Shown here: positions 54,479-63,625 of the stretch, piece after piece
Layout of the letters: each line of letters opens with the position of its first letter
How positions within the stretch are numbered: position 1 is the first letter of the stretch
Assembly (NCBI RefSeq): GCF_013373065.1
Contig: NZ_JABXIN010000003.1
Location: 1 to 64,000 of the forward strand
DNA: 64,000 bases
Origin: Algoriphagus sp.
GTDB taxonomy: Bacteria; Bacteroidota; Bacteroidia; Cytophagales; Cyclobacteriaceae
Direction of reading: 5' to 3'
Made by a program: the position numbers and the translations under genes
The notes under the pieces: generated by a model
The model's input: only the letters and a program-made list of their open reading frames with translations
What the model was told of the DNA's origin: nothing
Database searches by the model: none

Positions 54479-55768
54479 ATGAAAAAACGGGTTTTAATTA
54501 TTACCTATTATTGGCCCCCGAGTGGAGGTTCAGGCGTGCAACGTTGGCTAAAGTTTGCCAAATACTTGCCTGAGTTCGGTTGGGAACCCGTGATTTTTAC
54601 TCCCGAAAATCCTGATTTTGATATTCAAGATCCATCCTTGGAAAAGGAGATCAGTTCTGACTTGGAAGTAATCAAATTTCCGATTTGGGAGCCCTATGCT
54701 GTTTTGGGGAAATTGAGAGGCAAAAAGAAAATCCATCCTGCCCGAATTTTGGAACAAAAGGAAATGAGTCTTTTGGAAAAGGCAGCTGTTTGGATTCGTG
54801 CTAATTTTTTGGTTCCCGATCCCCGTGTTTTTTGGGTGAAACCTGCGGTGAAGTTTCTGCAGGATCTGACCAAATCGGGGCAGTTCGAGGCAATCATTAC
54901 AACCGGTCCACCTCATTCAATGCATTTGATTGGGAAGGCATTAAAGGAAAAAACTGGCATCTATTGGATAGCTGATTTTCGGGATCCTTGGTCAGAGTGG
55001 GAGTTTTTGGACACCTTACCTATGATGGCTTCAATCCGAAAAAAGCACAAGAAATTGGAGCAGGAGGTTTTGAAAAAAGCGGATCGGGTGATTACAATTT
55101 CTCCTACCTTTCAAAAGGAATTGGCAACTATTGGAAATCGTACCATTGACTTAATTACTAATGGTTTTGATCCCGATGATATTCCTGAAGGATTTAAAGC
55201 AAAGAAAACTTCTGTTCAGGAATTCCACATCCTCTACACAGGTGTGATTGATGCTATTCGCAATCCCATTCCATTTTTAAATGCGCTTAAGGCTGAGTTT
55301 GAAAAATCACAAAAAGCCATTCAAATGACTTTTTTGGGAAAGGTCAGTGAGCAAGTTTTGAATTTTGTTGCACAGGATACTTGGCTTTCCAAGGTGGTGA
55401 AATTTCCGGGTTATGTTACCCATCAAGAGGTATTTGATTATTATGCTAAAGCAGATCTTTTGCTCTTGATTTTGACCGATACCAAAAATGCAAAAGGAAA
55501 TATTCCAGGTAAATTATTCGAATACCTGTCAACAGGCATTCCTGTGTTGGCCTTAGGCGATCCTAATGGAGATTCCGCTCAAATCTTAAAGGAAAGTGAT
55601 GGTGGTCAGATGGTCTCCCATAGTGATGGGAATCAAATTCGCACTCTATTGCAGAAATGGACTCATGAGCAACCAACTATTCGGTCCGCTGCTCAAGTTT
55701 CTCAATTTTCAAGAAAAGTGATTTGTGAAAAACTAGCAAAGATTCTCGATGAACATCCCCTTTCTTGA
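54479..55768 (+). CDS. Family 4-like glycosyltransferase
   Basis: A 429-aa GT-B fold enzyme. The N-terminal domain begins KKRVLIITYYWPPSGGSGVQ (with the conserved GGSGVQR loop), and ADFRDPWSEW lies near residue 165. The C-terminal domain holds the sugar-nucleotide site KGNIPGKLFEYLSTGIPVL. This Bacteroidota subgroup acts in surface polysaccharide synthesis. The gene overlaps the DegT aminotransferase by 20 bases, so both probably act on the same glycan. Confidence 0.88.
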   Translation: MKKRVLIITYYWPPSGGSGVQRWLKFAKYLPEFGWEPVIFTPENPDFDIQDPSLEKEISSDLEVIKFPIWEPYAVLGKLRGKKKIHPARILEQKEMSLLEKAAVWIRANFLVPDPRVFWVKPAVKFLQDLTKSGQFEAIITTGPPHSMHLIGKALKEKTGIYWIADFRDPWSEWEFLDTLPMMASIRKKHKKLEQEVLKKADRVITISPTFQKELATIGNRTIDLITNGFDPDDIPEGFKAKKTSVQEFHILYTGVIDAIRNPIPFLNALKAEFEKSQKAIQMTFLGKVSEQVLNFVAQDTWLSKVVKFPGYVTHQEVFDYYAKADLLLLILTDTKNAKGNIPGKLFEYLSTGIPVLALGDPNGDSAQILKESDGGQMVSHSDGNQIRTLLQKWTHEQPTIRSAAQVSQFSRKVICEKLAKILDEHPLS

Positions 55769-56840
55769 CCTTAGTCGAATAGATTCCGGACTTCAGGAAC
55801 GACTTCAGCAAACATTCACCCAAGTCCTGAAGCGTGGTGTTTTTTCCGGTGGAGAAGAGGTTGCTCAATTGGAACAAAGGATCCATCAAAGACTGAAATC
55901 TAAATTTGCGATTGCCTGTGCCAATGGAACTGATGCTTTGGAACTGGCGATTCGGGCTTTGGAAATTGGTGAAGGGGATGAGGTGATCGTGCCTGCCCTG
56001 ACTTGGGTAAGTACTGCCGAGGTGGTGAAATTGGTTGGTGCAAAACCCGTTTTTTGGGATACAGACGAAGAAGGTTTGTTGCGCCTGGATTGGGAAAAAG
56101 CAGTCACTTCAAAAACCAAAGCGGTAATTCCTGTACATCTTTATGGGAAAATGGTAAAAATGGCTTCCGTAGTCGATACAGCAGGTCGCCATGGGATTTC
56201 AGTAATTGAAGATGCTGCACAGGCTTTTGGAGCTGTTCTGGATGGAAAAGCGGCTGGAACTTGGGGTGATCTTGGATGCCTGAGCTTTTATCCTACCAAA
56301 AATCTCGGAGCCTTAGGTGAAGCGGGGATGTGTTTGACCCAAGACCGAAATCTCGGGGAGAAAATTCGATTTCTATCCAATCATGGGCAATCCAAGCGGG
56401 ATGAACATATTATGGTCGGAAGGAATAGCCGAATTGATACGCTTCAAGCGGCTTTTTTGAATGTTTTGCTAGAAAATTTTGAATCATATCAGCAGAAACG
56501 AAAGTCCTTGGTTAAGATTTATTTGGAAGAATTATCGGAATTGGAAGGACTTCAATTGCCTCATGATGTTTTGGAACCCAATCATAATGCTCATCTATTT
56601 GTGGTGAAAAGTTCTAGAAGGAATGAGCTTAAGGAGTTTTTAGCTGAAAAGGGAATAGGGACTGCGATCCATTATCCTCAAATTATTCCGGATATGAAAC
56701 CCTATCGGGTCGAGGGGGATTTTACAAATGCTCAAATTTTCGCTAAAGAAGGACTTTCCTTGCCATTGAATCCTTGGCTTAAAGAAGAAGATTTGTGGGA
56801 GATCATAAAAGCTGTCCGCGATTTTTTCGGTAGGAAATAG
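55749..56840 (+). CDS. DegT/DnrJ/EryC1/StrS-family sugar aminotransferase
   Basis: A 363-aa PLP enzyme that transaminates keto-sugar nucleotides. Lys184 in YPTKNLGALGEAG is the PLP lysine; IPVHLYGK and VIEDAAQAFGA bind the cofactor; GTDALELAIRAL starts the large domain. FdtB-type enzymes in this family use the 3-keto sugar made by FdtA, and an FdtA-like gene lies at 13381, so the two may share a pathway. The start overlaps the glycosyltransferase end by 20 bases. Confidence 0.92.
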   Translation: MNIPFLDLSRIDSGLQERLQQTFTQVLKRGVFSGGEEVAQLEQRIHQRLKSKFAIACANGTDALELAIRALEIGEGDEVIVPALTWVSTAEVVKLVGAKPVFWDTDEEGLLRLDWEKAVTSKTKAVIPVHLYGKMVKMASVVDTAGRHGISVIEDAAQAFGAVLDGKAAGTWGDLGCLSFYPTKNLGALGEAGMCLTQDRNLGEKIRFLSNHGQSKRDEHIMVGRNSRIDTLQAAFLNVLLENFESYQQKRKSLVKIYLEELSELEGLQLPHDVLEPNHNAHLFVVKSSRRNELKEFLAEKGIGTAIHYPQIIPDMKPYRVEGDFTNAQIFAKEGLSLPLNPWLKEEDLWEIIKAVRDFFGRK

Positions 56841-56925
56841 ACTTAATTTCTTCTAATCGGAATCCATATTCCTTCATCCAAACCCATTTCATTTCCTACA
56901 GAATTCTATTCGAGGAAAGTTTTTC

Positions 56926-57759
56926 TCATTGTTCCAAAATTTGGATCCAATTACTGGCAAGAAATTTATCGAGATGCTTTTGGACTTTCTTTCTTCTATC
57001 TTTTTGTTCTTGCTTCAATTCCTTGAATGATTTTTTGAACGATCTGGAGACTTCGTCTTTTGGAGACTTGTTAAGGAAATTCTTAATGGATTTGAGCAGA
57101 TCCCTGTAATCATGCCATTTTCCAAGTTGGTGACTCAAAGCCTTTACAGAGTTTTCTAGAATTTCAAACTTTTTATTGGAATTTAGCTTTGAAAGGACAA
57201 CCAAAATTTCCTGAATGGCTTTTAAATAAATTCGGATTTGGTGTAATTCTTGGCTTTTTCCTCCCTTCTGATTGATTTTTTGGATTTTTTTATGCTTCCG
57301 AATGATGGAGGAAGTTGCCTTTTCGGTAACAATTTCATCTGGGATACTTTCGAATTTTTCTATCCAATGGGTGTTGAGCTTTTTGAATTTTTTAATGTCA
57401 AAATCTAAGATGATGTCGCTAAATTTTAGTTGATTTCTTTTTTCACTTTCTTTTAGCTTTTCGGAAAAAGAGAACCAACAATCATCATTGAGTCGTTCGA
57501 TGTTTTTTAAATGGACCTGATCTTCTCGGAATGCACCTGCAGTTTTAAAGAGTCTTGAAATCAATGAAAAATGAGCGGTTTTCTTCCAGCTATTATGGCT
57601 AAGTTCCTCGCTTAATTCCCAAATTGCCCGGAGTTTTTTAATACTTACCCGCATCTGGTGAACCGTCTCAGTGGATGGAAACTCCTTTGCCTGATTGAAA
57701 TAGCTAAGAAAGGCTTCTACTTGGCCTTCATAATGCTTTATAAATTTGCTTTTCTCCAT
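56926..57759 (-). CDS. CHAD domain-containing protein
   Basis: A 277-aa helical protein. VHQMRVSIKKLRAIWELS (from about residue 34) and HDYRDLLKSI near residue 215 are the histidine/arginine-rich helices of CHAD, a domain that binds polyphosphate granules. No CYTH domain is attached, and no polyphosphate kinase or phosphate genes are near. It is cytosolic and strongly basic (many Lys). It stands alone between the convergent DegT gene and the small lipoprotein. Confidence 0.85.
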   Translation of the reverse strand: MEKSKFIKHYEGQVEAFLSYFNQAKEFPSTETVHQMRVSIKKLRAIWELSEELSHNSWKKTAHFSLISRLFKTAGAFREDQVHLKNIERLNDDCWFSFSEKLKESEKRNQLKFSDIILDFDIKKFKKLNTHWIEKFESIPDEIVTEKATSSIIRKHKKIQKINQKGGKSQELHQIRIYLKAIQEILVVLSKLNSNKKFEILENSVKALSHQLGKWHDYRDLLKSIKNFLNKSPKDEVSRSFKKSFKELKQEQKDRRKKVQKHLDKFLASNWIQILEQ

Positions 57760-57859
57760 TCATTTTTTTCCCTCCCAAAATAAACCTTAATCCATCTTTG
57801 CTTCACAACCTAGAATTTTCCTTTGCCCATCTTCTGAGAGGAGGTTCCAGATGCCTTAT

Positions 57860-58036
57860 TTACCAGCGATAGCCGCCGCCATACATTCCGACATTTACTG
57901 AAGGAGTGACACGCATGCCATAAGGGCCACCGCTGAAGTTTAGCCCAACTCCACCTGTTACATGCATATTGGAGCAGGCAGGTAAAAACATGGAAATACC
58001 GATAATTATTAAAAACGTGATGAGTTTCTTTTTCAT
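57860..58036 (-). CDS. Small Gly-rich lipoprotein (58 aa)
   Basis: A short open frame with a good lipoprotein signal: MKKK, a hydrophobic run and LPAC with Cys21. The mature 38 residues are rich in Gly with alternating hydrophobics (VTGGVGLNFSGGPYG, then VNVGMYGGGYRW), like one or two beta hairpins. I do not recognise a family. It starts 10 bases downstream of the VOC lipoprotein stop, so the two are probably co-transcribed. The clean signal and close spacing argue that it is real. Confidence 0.7.
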   Translation of the reverse strand: MKKKLITFLIIIGISMFLPACSNMHVTGGVGLNFSGGPYGMRVTPSVNVGMYGGGYRW

Positions 58037-58046
58037 GATGGTTGAA

Positions 58047-58889
58047 TTAAGGATTATAAACTTGTAGGGCTAGGGGAGCACCGGTTGGATCTAGAATAAT
58101 GGCCACAGAACCGTTTCGAATGTTAGCATTTGGTTCCAGTACCACAATAGCACCGTTTGCTTTAGCTTTTGCCAAACTTTGTTGCACATCCGAAACCCGA
58201 ATATAAGGAAGCCAATGGGAGCGGACATTCTCGGCAGGATTAGCAAGCATTCCAGCACAATTCATATCACCCATTTTAAAAACCGTGTAATCAATGGTCC
58301 CTTCTTTCCGCATCTCGGTTTCATAGCCTGTGATTTCGGTATAAAAATTATGGGAAGCCTGCGTATCATTAGACCAAAGCTCCATTCCCAAAAAGGAATT
58401 ATGCTGAGCAATCTTTGGTTCGGGGTCACCTTTCGCCAATTTGATTAGAGAAAAATTTGCTCCCTGTGGATCCTGGATAAAGGCGACTGTTCCTTGATTT
58501 TCTACTGCTACAGGTTTGTTTAAAATTTTTGCGCCCAAGGATTTGGCCTCAGAGGCGGAAGCATCTACATCTGCTGTTGAGATTGAGCCGATCCATTCTC
58601 CGGAATTGTTGTCGCTGTTGTATCGAGCCATCAGCCCGACCGGAGTATCTCCGTTCTTGAATACCCAAATTTCCCGATTCTTGTCTCCATAGGGGATAGT
58701 GGTCCAACCGAAAACCTCCTCATAGAAATTCTTAGAAACTTCAGGGTTAGGAGATGCCAGATTGTACCAAACTACTCTACCGTGATGATAGCCTGGTGTA
58801 GAAATTTCCGTTAAAACAGGAGGTGCTGCACTGGGACTACAAGCAAAGAATAGGTAACCAATGCCTAGAAAGATTAAAAGTTTTTTCAT
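58047..58889 (-). CDS. VOC (glyoxalase/bleomycin-resistance fold) lipoprotein
   Basis: A 280-aa protein with a lipobox (YLFFAC, Cys17) and two VOC domains: about 30-150 (HGRVVWYNLASPNPEVSKNFY) and about 160-280 (GMELWSNDTQASHNFYTEI). Each has the beta-alpha-beta-beta-beta pattern; the metal ligands are not obvious. VOC proteins with a lipid anchor are unusual because most are cytosolic. The substrate is unknown. It is followed by the 58-aa lipoprotein. Confidence 0.85.
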   Translation of the reverse strand: MKKLLIFLGIGYLFFACSPSAAPPVLTEISTPGYHHGRVVWYNLASPNPEVSKNFYEEVFGWTTIPYGDKNREIWVFKNGDTPVGLMARYNSDNNSGEWIGSISTADVDASASEAKSLGAKILNKPVAVENQGTVAFIQDPQGANFSLIKLAKGDPEPKIAQHNSFLGMELWSNDTQASHNFYTEITGYETEMRKEGTIDYTVFKMGDMNCAGMLANPAENVRSHWLPYIRVSDVQQSLAKAKANGAIVVLEPNANIRNGSVAIILDPTGAPLALQVYNP

Positions 58890-59012
58890 GGTTAAAGAGT
58901 TAATAATTTAAAATTTAAAAAAACTAGCTCAAAATTCAATGAACTAGAGTGATTCTAGAATATTTTGACCAAAGGTTTAATTTAAAAGCCTGCATTTTTA
59001 TATTTTTCCATT

Positions 59013-60149
59013 ATGAGTTTCCAGCAAGATCCCATTTTCATTGCAGCAGTTCTTTGCCTATCTGTGTTTTTTGCCATTTGGCTCACACGGTTTCCTTGGG
59101 GGAGGACTGTAGGAACGCCTATTTTGGTGATAGTGATTTGTGCTGTTTTTGCCAATATGGGTTTGATTCCTTCTGCAATGGAGGGAAGCCCGATTTACGA
59201 TGGGGTTTTTCAATATGTCGCGCCTTTGGGAATTTTCATTGCCTTGCTTGAAGTAGATTTGAAGAGTTTGAAAAACGCAGGGATCCCCCTTTTGCTCATG
59301 TTTGCTATTGGTACAGTAGGTACTGTGGTAGGTGTAATGGTTTCTTGGTTTTTGGTTCAACCCGAAGCTGCAATAGGTGACTTGGCAGGTGCAGTAGCAG
59401 GGATGTATACAGGAACTTACATTGGGGGAAGTATCAATTTCAATGCAGTGGCATTAAGTTATGGAGTGAATGAACAGGGTCCTTTATTCGCAGCCACAAC
59501 AGTAGTGGATAATTTGATTGGTACTCCTTGGATTATCGCGACCTTGATCCTTCCCAAGTATTTGCAAAAGCTTTTTCCTCGGAAAAAATTAAAATCTGCA
59601 AAATCAGGGGAAAAAATACCTCAGATTGAAGTGGTTTCCATGTCTTCTTTAGCCTCGATTCTGGCCTTGGGTTTTATGGCTATGATTATCAGTAAGACCA
59701 TTCAATCTTATTTTCCAGCTATTCCAGAAATCATCACGTTGACGACAATAGCCTTGATTTTAGCCCAATTCCCATCTGTCCAACAATTGCAGGGAAAGCA
59801 TACCTTAGGGTTCTTTATGATTATCCTTTTCCTGGCAGTGATTGGGACCCTATGCGATGTTGGGGCCTTATCAGGGGTTGGAGATTTGGCAGGAACGCTC
59901 GTCCTTTTTGTGGGGTTGCTGGTTTTGATTCACGGCTTGTTCGTCTTTGGAATCGGTTCCCTTTTGAAGATGGATTGGGATGTGATTGCAGTGGCTTCCC
60001 AAGCTAATGTCGGTGGGAATACCACCGCTATCGCTGCTGCTGAAAGCCTCAATCGACCTGATTTATTAATTCCTGGAGTGTTGGTGGGTAGTTTAGGAAA
60101 TGCCTTGGGGACTTACATAGGATTTTTGGTTGCCGGAGGGTTGAGTTAG
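59013..60149 (+). CDS. DUF819 family membrane protein (YjcL-like)
   Basis: A 378-aa inner-membrane protein with about 10-11 helices. GTYIGGSINFNAVALSYG and ASQANVGGNTTAIAAAESL, two related Gly/Asn-rich segments, are typical of DUF819 and suggest an inverted-repeat transporter fold. The substrate is not known. It stands alone: a 123-base gap separates it from the divergent VOC gene, and 177 bases from pta. Confidence 0.88.
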   Translation: MSFQQDPIFIAAVLCLSVFFAIWLTRFPWGRTVGTPILVIVICAVFANMGLIPSAMEGSPIYDGVFQYVAPLGIFIALLEVDLKSLKNAGIPLLLMFAIGTVGTVVGVMVSWFLVQPEAAIGDLAGAVAGMYTGTYIGGSINFNAVALSYGVNEQGPLFAATTVVDNLIGTPWIIATLILPKYLQKLFPRKKLKSAKSGEKIPQIEVVSMSSLASILALGFMAMIISKTIQSYFPAIPEIITLTTIALILAQFPSVQQLQGKHTLGFFMIILFLAVIGTLCDVGALSGVGDLAGTLVLFVGLLVLIHGLFVFGIGSLLKMDWDVIAVASQANVGGNTTAIAAAESLNRPDLLIPGVLVGSLGNALGTYIGFLVAGGLS

Positions 60150-60295
60150 GGATTGTATAATTTGAAAATTGAAAAATTTGAAGATTAGATCGCTACTTCA
60201 CCATTCCTTTTTCTTTCTAATTCTAAAACCAAAAAATCCCCTTGCCAACTGATCTTTGTCAGGTATTTTTAGGAATAGGCTAATCAACTTTGCTT

Positions 60296-60309
60296 TCGAT
60301 TTTAATCGA
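60296..60309. promoter_or_regulatory. Palindrome upstream of pta
   Basis: TCGATT-TT-AATCGA is a perfect dyad 17 bases before the pta start. A T-rich stretch follows, so a weak terminator for the DUF819 gene is possible, but the closeness to pta suits an operator. Confidence 0.35.
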
Positions 60310-60326
60310 GTTTTTATTTTCAGTGT

Positions 60327-62417
60327 ATGACAAACGCAATTTATTTAACCACCACCGAGCCATTTTCCGGTAAATCCATCTTTGCCTTAGGTCTTATGAA
60401 TATGTTGGCCAGTAAAGCAGAAAAACTGGCTTATTTCAAGCCCATCATTTCTGGTGGTAAAAAGTCTCGTGATCGGCGATTGGAATTAATCTCTAAGCAA
60501 TTTAATCTCACTCAAAGCTATGAGGAGATGTATTCCTTTACCCGCAAAAATGCGATTAAAGAAATAAACAATCGGAATGAAGCCTATCTGATCGATACCA
60601 TCATCGAAAAGTTTAATGCCTTAAAGGAGGTTGCAGATTTTGTGGTTGTGGAGGGTACGGACTTTACAGATGTCAATACCAATGTAGAGTTTGATGGAAA
60701 TATCACAGTAGCAAAAAACCTGGGGATTCCAGCTGCTATCATTTTGAATGGAGCAGAAAGAACCACTTCCGAAATTGTGGATTTGGCTATGGCCAGTGCC
60801 AATAGCTATTTGAGCAGGGGGGTGCAAATTTTGACTTTGATCGCCAATAAGGTTCAACCTGGCAAATTAGATGAAGTGAAAAGAAGGCTTCGCTATGTGC
60901 TTCCTGAAAGTGTTTTGGTCAATGTTATACCCTCTCATCAACAATTGAGCAATCCCACCATGGGAGAAATCATGGAGTCCTTGGGGGCAAAATTGCTTTT
61001 TGGTAAGGAATTTTTGAATAACCGAGTAGATCATTCTATAGTGGGAGCCATGCAGTTGCATAATTTTTTGGACCGCCTGGGGCAAAATACCTTGGTGGTA
61101 ACGCCAGGTGACAGAGGGGATATTTTAGTCGGCTCCTTACAGGCAAATATTTCCCGAAATTTTGGCAAAGTAGCAGGTGTAATTGTATCGGGAGGAATGT
61201 TTCCTGAGTCTACAATTGTGAAATTGATCGAAGGATTGGAGACGGTTGTGCCTGTGTTGCAGGTGGAAGATGGCACCTTCATGGTTGTAACCAAGGTCAA
61301 CCAAATTCGCGCCCGCATAGCTCCCGATGATAAAGATAAAATCGCCTTAGCTATTCGTTTATTTGATACTTATGTAGATGAAAAGGCGCTTTCGGACCGA
61401 ATTATTTCCTTCAGTTCAGATATTCTGACACCCCGCATGTTCCAATATCAGATCGTTAGAAGAGCGAAAAGCCATAAAAAGCACATTGTACTTCCAGAAG
61501 GAAATGACGAGCGTATATTAAAAGCAGCAGATATGTTGCTTCGACAGGAAATTGTGGAATTGACCATTTTGGGAAATCGAGACGAAATTCGAAGTGATAT
61601 TTCCAAACTAAACTTATCCATGGATTTGGATAAAGTCAATATCGAAGACCCAGCAACTTCACCGAAGTTTGAAGAATATGCAATTACGCTTTATGAGCTT
61701 CGAAAGAATAAAGGACTTTCTTTGGCAACCGCACGTGATCTCATGCATGATGTTTCTTATTTCGGTACCATGATGGTTTTCAAAGGAGATGCGGATGGAA
61801 TGGTTTCCGGTGCAATTCATACGACTCAACACACAATTCGGCCTGCCTTGCAATTTGTCAAAACAAAGCCTGGCGTAAATACGGTTTCTTCGGTATTTTT
61901 TATGTGTTTGCCTAACAGGGTCTCAGTCTTTGGAGATTGTGCAGTTGTTCCGAATCCGACCTCTGAACAATTGGCTGACATCGCCATTTCTTCTGCTGAA
62001 TCAGCACAGATGTTTGGGATAGAACCAAAAATTGCCATGCTATCTTATTCTTCAGGTTCTTCAGGTTCGGGCGAAGAAGTGGAAAAGGTACGGGCGGCTA
62101 CCGAGTTGGTGAAATCAAGAAGACCGGATCTTAAAATTGAAGGGCCTATTCAATACGATGCAGCTGTAGATCCTGTGGTAGGAAAGAAAAAGCTTCCGAA
62201 TTCAGAGGTAGCAGGTCAGGCAAGCGTTTTGATTTTCCCAGACTTAAATACCGGAAACAATACCTACAAAGCAGTTCAGCGAGAAACAGGAGCGATTGCA
62301 ATCGGACCTATGCTACAAGGACTTAATAAACCAGTTAATGACTTGAGTCGCGGCTGTACAGTTATTGATATCTTCAATACAGTTGTTATCACCGCAATTC
62401 AAGCTCAAGAATCCTAA
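60327..62417 (+). CDS. pta: Phosphate acetyltransferase
   Basis: A 696-aa long-form Pta converting acetyl-CoA and phosphate to acetyl phosphate. Three domains in order: BioD-like P-loop region (TEPFSGKSIFALG, from about residue 10), a DRTGG domain at about 215-330, and the catalytic PTA domain at about 370-696 (HIVLPEGNDERILKAA, FPDLNTGNNTYKAVQ). The N-terminal domains are thought to regulate activity. It is 4 bases upstream of ackA. A second PTA-like domain in this window belongs to malic enzyme. Confidence 0.97.
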   Translation: MTNAIYLTTTEPFSGKSIFALGLMNMLASKAEKLAYFKPIISGGKKSRDRRLELISKQFNLTQSYEEMYSFTRKNAIKEINNRNEAYLIDTIIEKFNALKEVADFVVVEGTDFTDVNTNVEFDGNITVAKNLGIPAAIILNGAERTTSEIVDLAMASANSYLSRGVQILTLIANKVQPGKLDEVKRRLRYVLPESVLVNVIPSHQQLSNPTMGEIMESLGAKLLFGKEFLNNRVDHSIVGAMQLHNFLDRLGQNTLVVTPGDRGDILVGSLQANISRNFGKVAGVIVSGGMFPESTIVKLIEGLETVVPVLQVEDGTFMVVTKVNQIRARIAPDDKDKIALAIRLFDTYVDEKALSDRIISFSSDILTPRMFQYQIVRRAKSHKKHIVLPEGNDERILKAADMLLRQEIVELTILGNRDEIRSDISKLNLSMDLDKVNIEDPATSPKFEEYAITLYELRKNKGLSLATARDLMHDVSYFGTMMVFKGDADGMVSGAIHTTQHTIRPALQFVKTKPGVNTVSSVFFMCLPNRVSVFGDCAVVPNPTSEQLADIAISSAESAQMFGIEPKIAMLSYSSGSSGSGEEVEKVRAATELVKSRRPDLKIEGPIQYDAAVDPVVGKKKLPNSEVAGQASVLIFPDLNTGNNTYKAVQRETGAIAIGPMLQGLNKPVNDLSRGCTVIDIFNTVVITAIQAQES

Positions 62418-62421
62418 TGCT

Positions 62422-63618
62422 ATGAATGTTTTTGTAATTAATTCAGGCAGTAGCTCGATCAAATATCAATTGATTAGCATGCCTGAAGAAAAAGTCATTT
62501 GTTCAGGAATGGTTGACCGAATCGGACTAGAAGGATCTCGAGTGGAATATCGTTCCTTTTTGAAGGAAGAGCCAGTTGAATTTACAAGGAATATGCCTGT
62601 TTCTGATCATTCAGCAGGTTTGAAGGAAGTGGCCAAATTACTAGTGGATTCTGAAATTGGGGTAATTACTAATCCGAATCAAGTGGAGGTTGTTGGGCAT
62701 CGTGTGGTGCATGGAGGGGAAAAATTTGCCAGCACGCAACTCATTTCCGAAGAAATAAAGGCCAAAATCAAAGAACTCTTTCCTTTGGCACCTTTGCATA
62801 ACCCAGCCAATTATTTGGGAATAGAAGTAGCGGAACATATTTTTTCTAAAGCGAAGCAGGTAGCTGTTTTTGACACGGCTTTTCATCAAACCCAGCCCCC
62901 CGTTGCTTTCCGGATGGCTATCCCCAATGAATTTTATGAAAAGCACGGAATCCGTGCCTATGGATTTCATGGTACCAGCCATAAATATGTTTCAGAAAGA
63001 GCCCGCGATTATTTAGGAACGAAAGGAAATCGAATTGTCAGTATTCATCTAGGTAATGGTTGCAGCATGGCTGCTATTCGTGATGGGAAATCTATTGATA
63101 CGAGTATGGGCTTTGGTCCTATGAATGGTTTGGTGATGGGTACGCGCGCGGGAGATATAGATCAGTCGGTGATTTTCCATTTGGTTCAGGAATTAGGTTA
63201 TTCCTTGCAGGATGTTTTTCAGATTCTCAATAAAAAAAGCGGTATGTTGGGCTTGACGGGATTTAGCGATATGCGGGATATTCAGAAAAAATACAATGAG
63301 GGAGAAAAAGAAGCTAAGCTCGCATACCACCTTTATGCCTATCGAATCAAAAAATATATCGGTTCCTTTGCGGCAGTTTTGAATGGTTTGGATGCAATCA
63401 TTTTTACGGGCGGAGTGGGTGAAAATGACCGATTAACCCGTCAATTGGTTTGTCAAGGAATGGATTATTTGGGAATTGAATTGGATGAGGAAAAAAATGC
63501 TGGACCAAAGCAGCCTGTACAGGAAATACAATCAGAGAATTCAGGGGTGAAATTATTGGTCATTCCAACTAATGAAGAATTGGAAATTGCCAAGCAAAGC
63601 TTTCAATTATTGAAATGA
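62422..63618 (+). CDS. ackA: Acetate kinase
   Basis: ATG at 62422 gives 398 aa, the usual length; a longer frame would overlap pta and lacks conserved sequence. It makes ATP and acetate from acetyl phosphate. FVINSGSSSIKYQL opens the ASKHA fold; FHGTSHKYVSERA, HLGNGCSMAA and DTSMGFGPMNGLVMGTRAGD carry the nucleotide and acetate sites; FTGGVGEND closes it. It forms an operon with pta for overflow metabolism and acetate assimilation. Confidence 0.97.
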   Translation: MNVFVINSGSSSIKYQLISMPEEKVICSGMVDRIGLEGSRVEYRSFLKEEPVEFTRNMPVSDHSAGLKEVAKLLVDSEIGVITNPNQVEVVGHRVVHGGEKFASTQLISEEIKAKIKELFPLAPLHNPANYLGIEVAEHIFSKAKQVAVFDTAFHQTQPPVAFRMAIPNEFYEKHGIRAYGFHGTSHKYVSERARDYLGTKGNRIVSIHLGNGCSMAAIRDGKSIDTSMGFGPMNGLVMGTRAGDIDQSVIFHLVQELGYSLQDVFQILNKKSGMLGLTGFSDMRDIQKKYNEGEKEAKLAYHLYAYRIKKYIGSFAAVLNGLDAIIFTGGVGENDRLTRQLVCQGMDYLGIELDEEKNAGPKQPVQEIQSENSGVKLLVIPTNEELEIAKQSFQLLK

Positions 63619-63625
63619 AAAGGAC

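Noticed and set aside
62365..62421. N-terminal extension of acetate kinase overlapping pta.
   Set aside because: Acetate kinases begin with the FVINSGSSS strand, matching ATG at 62422; the extension is unconserved.
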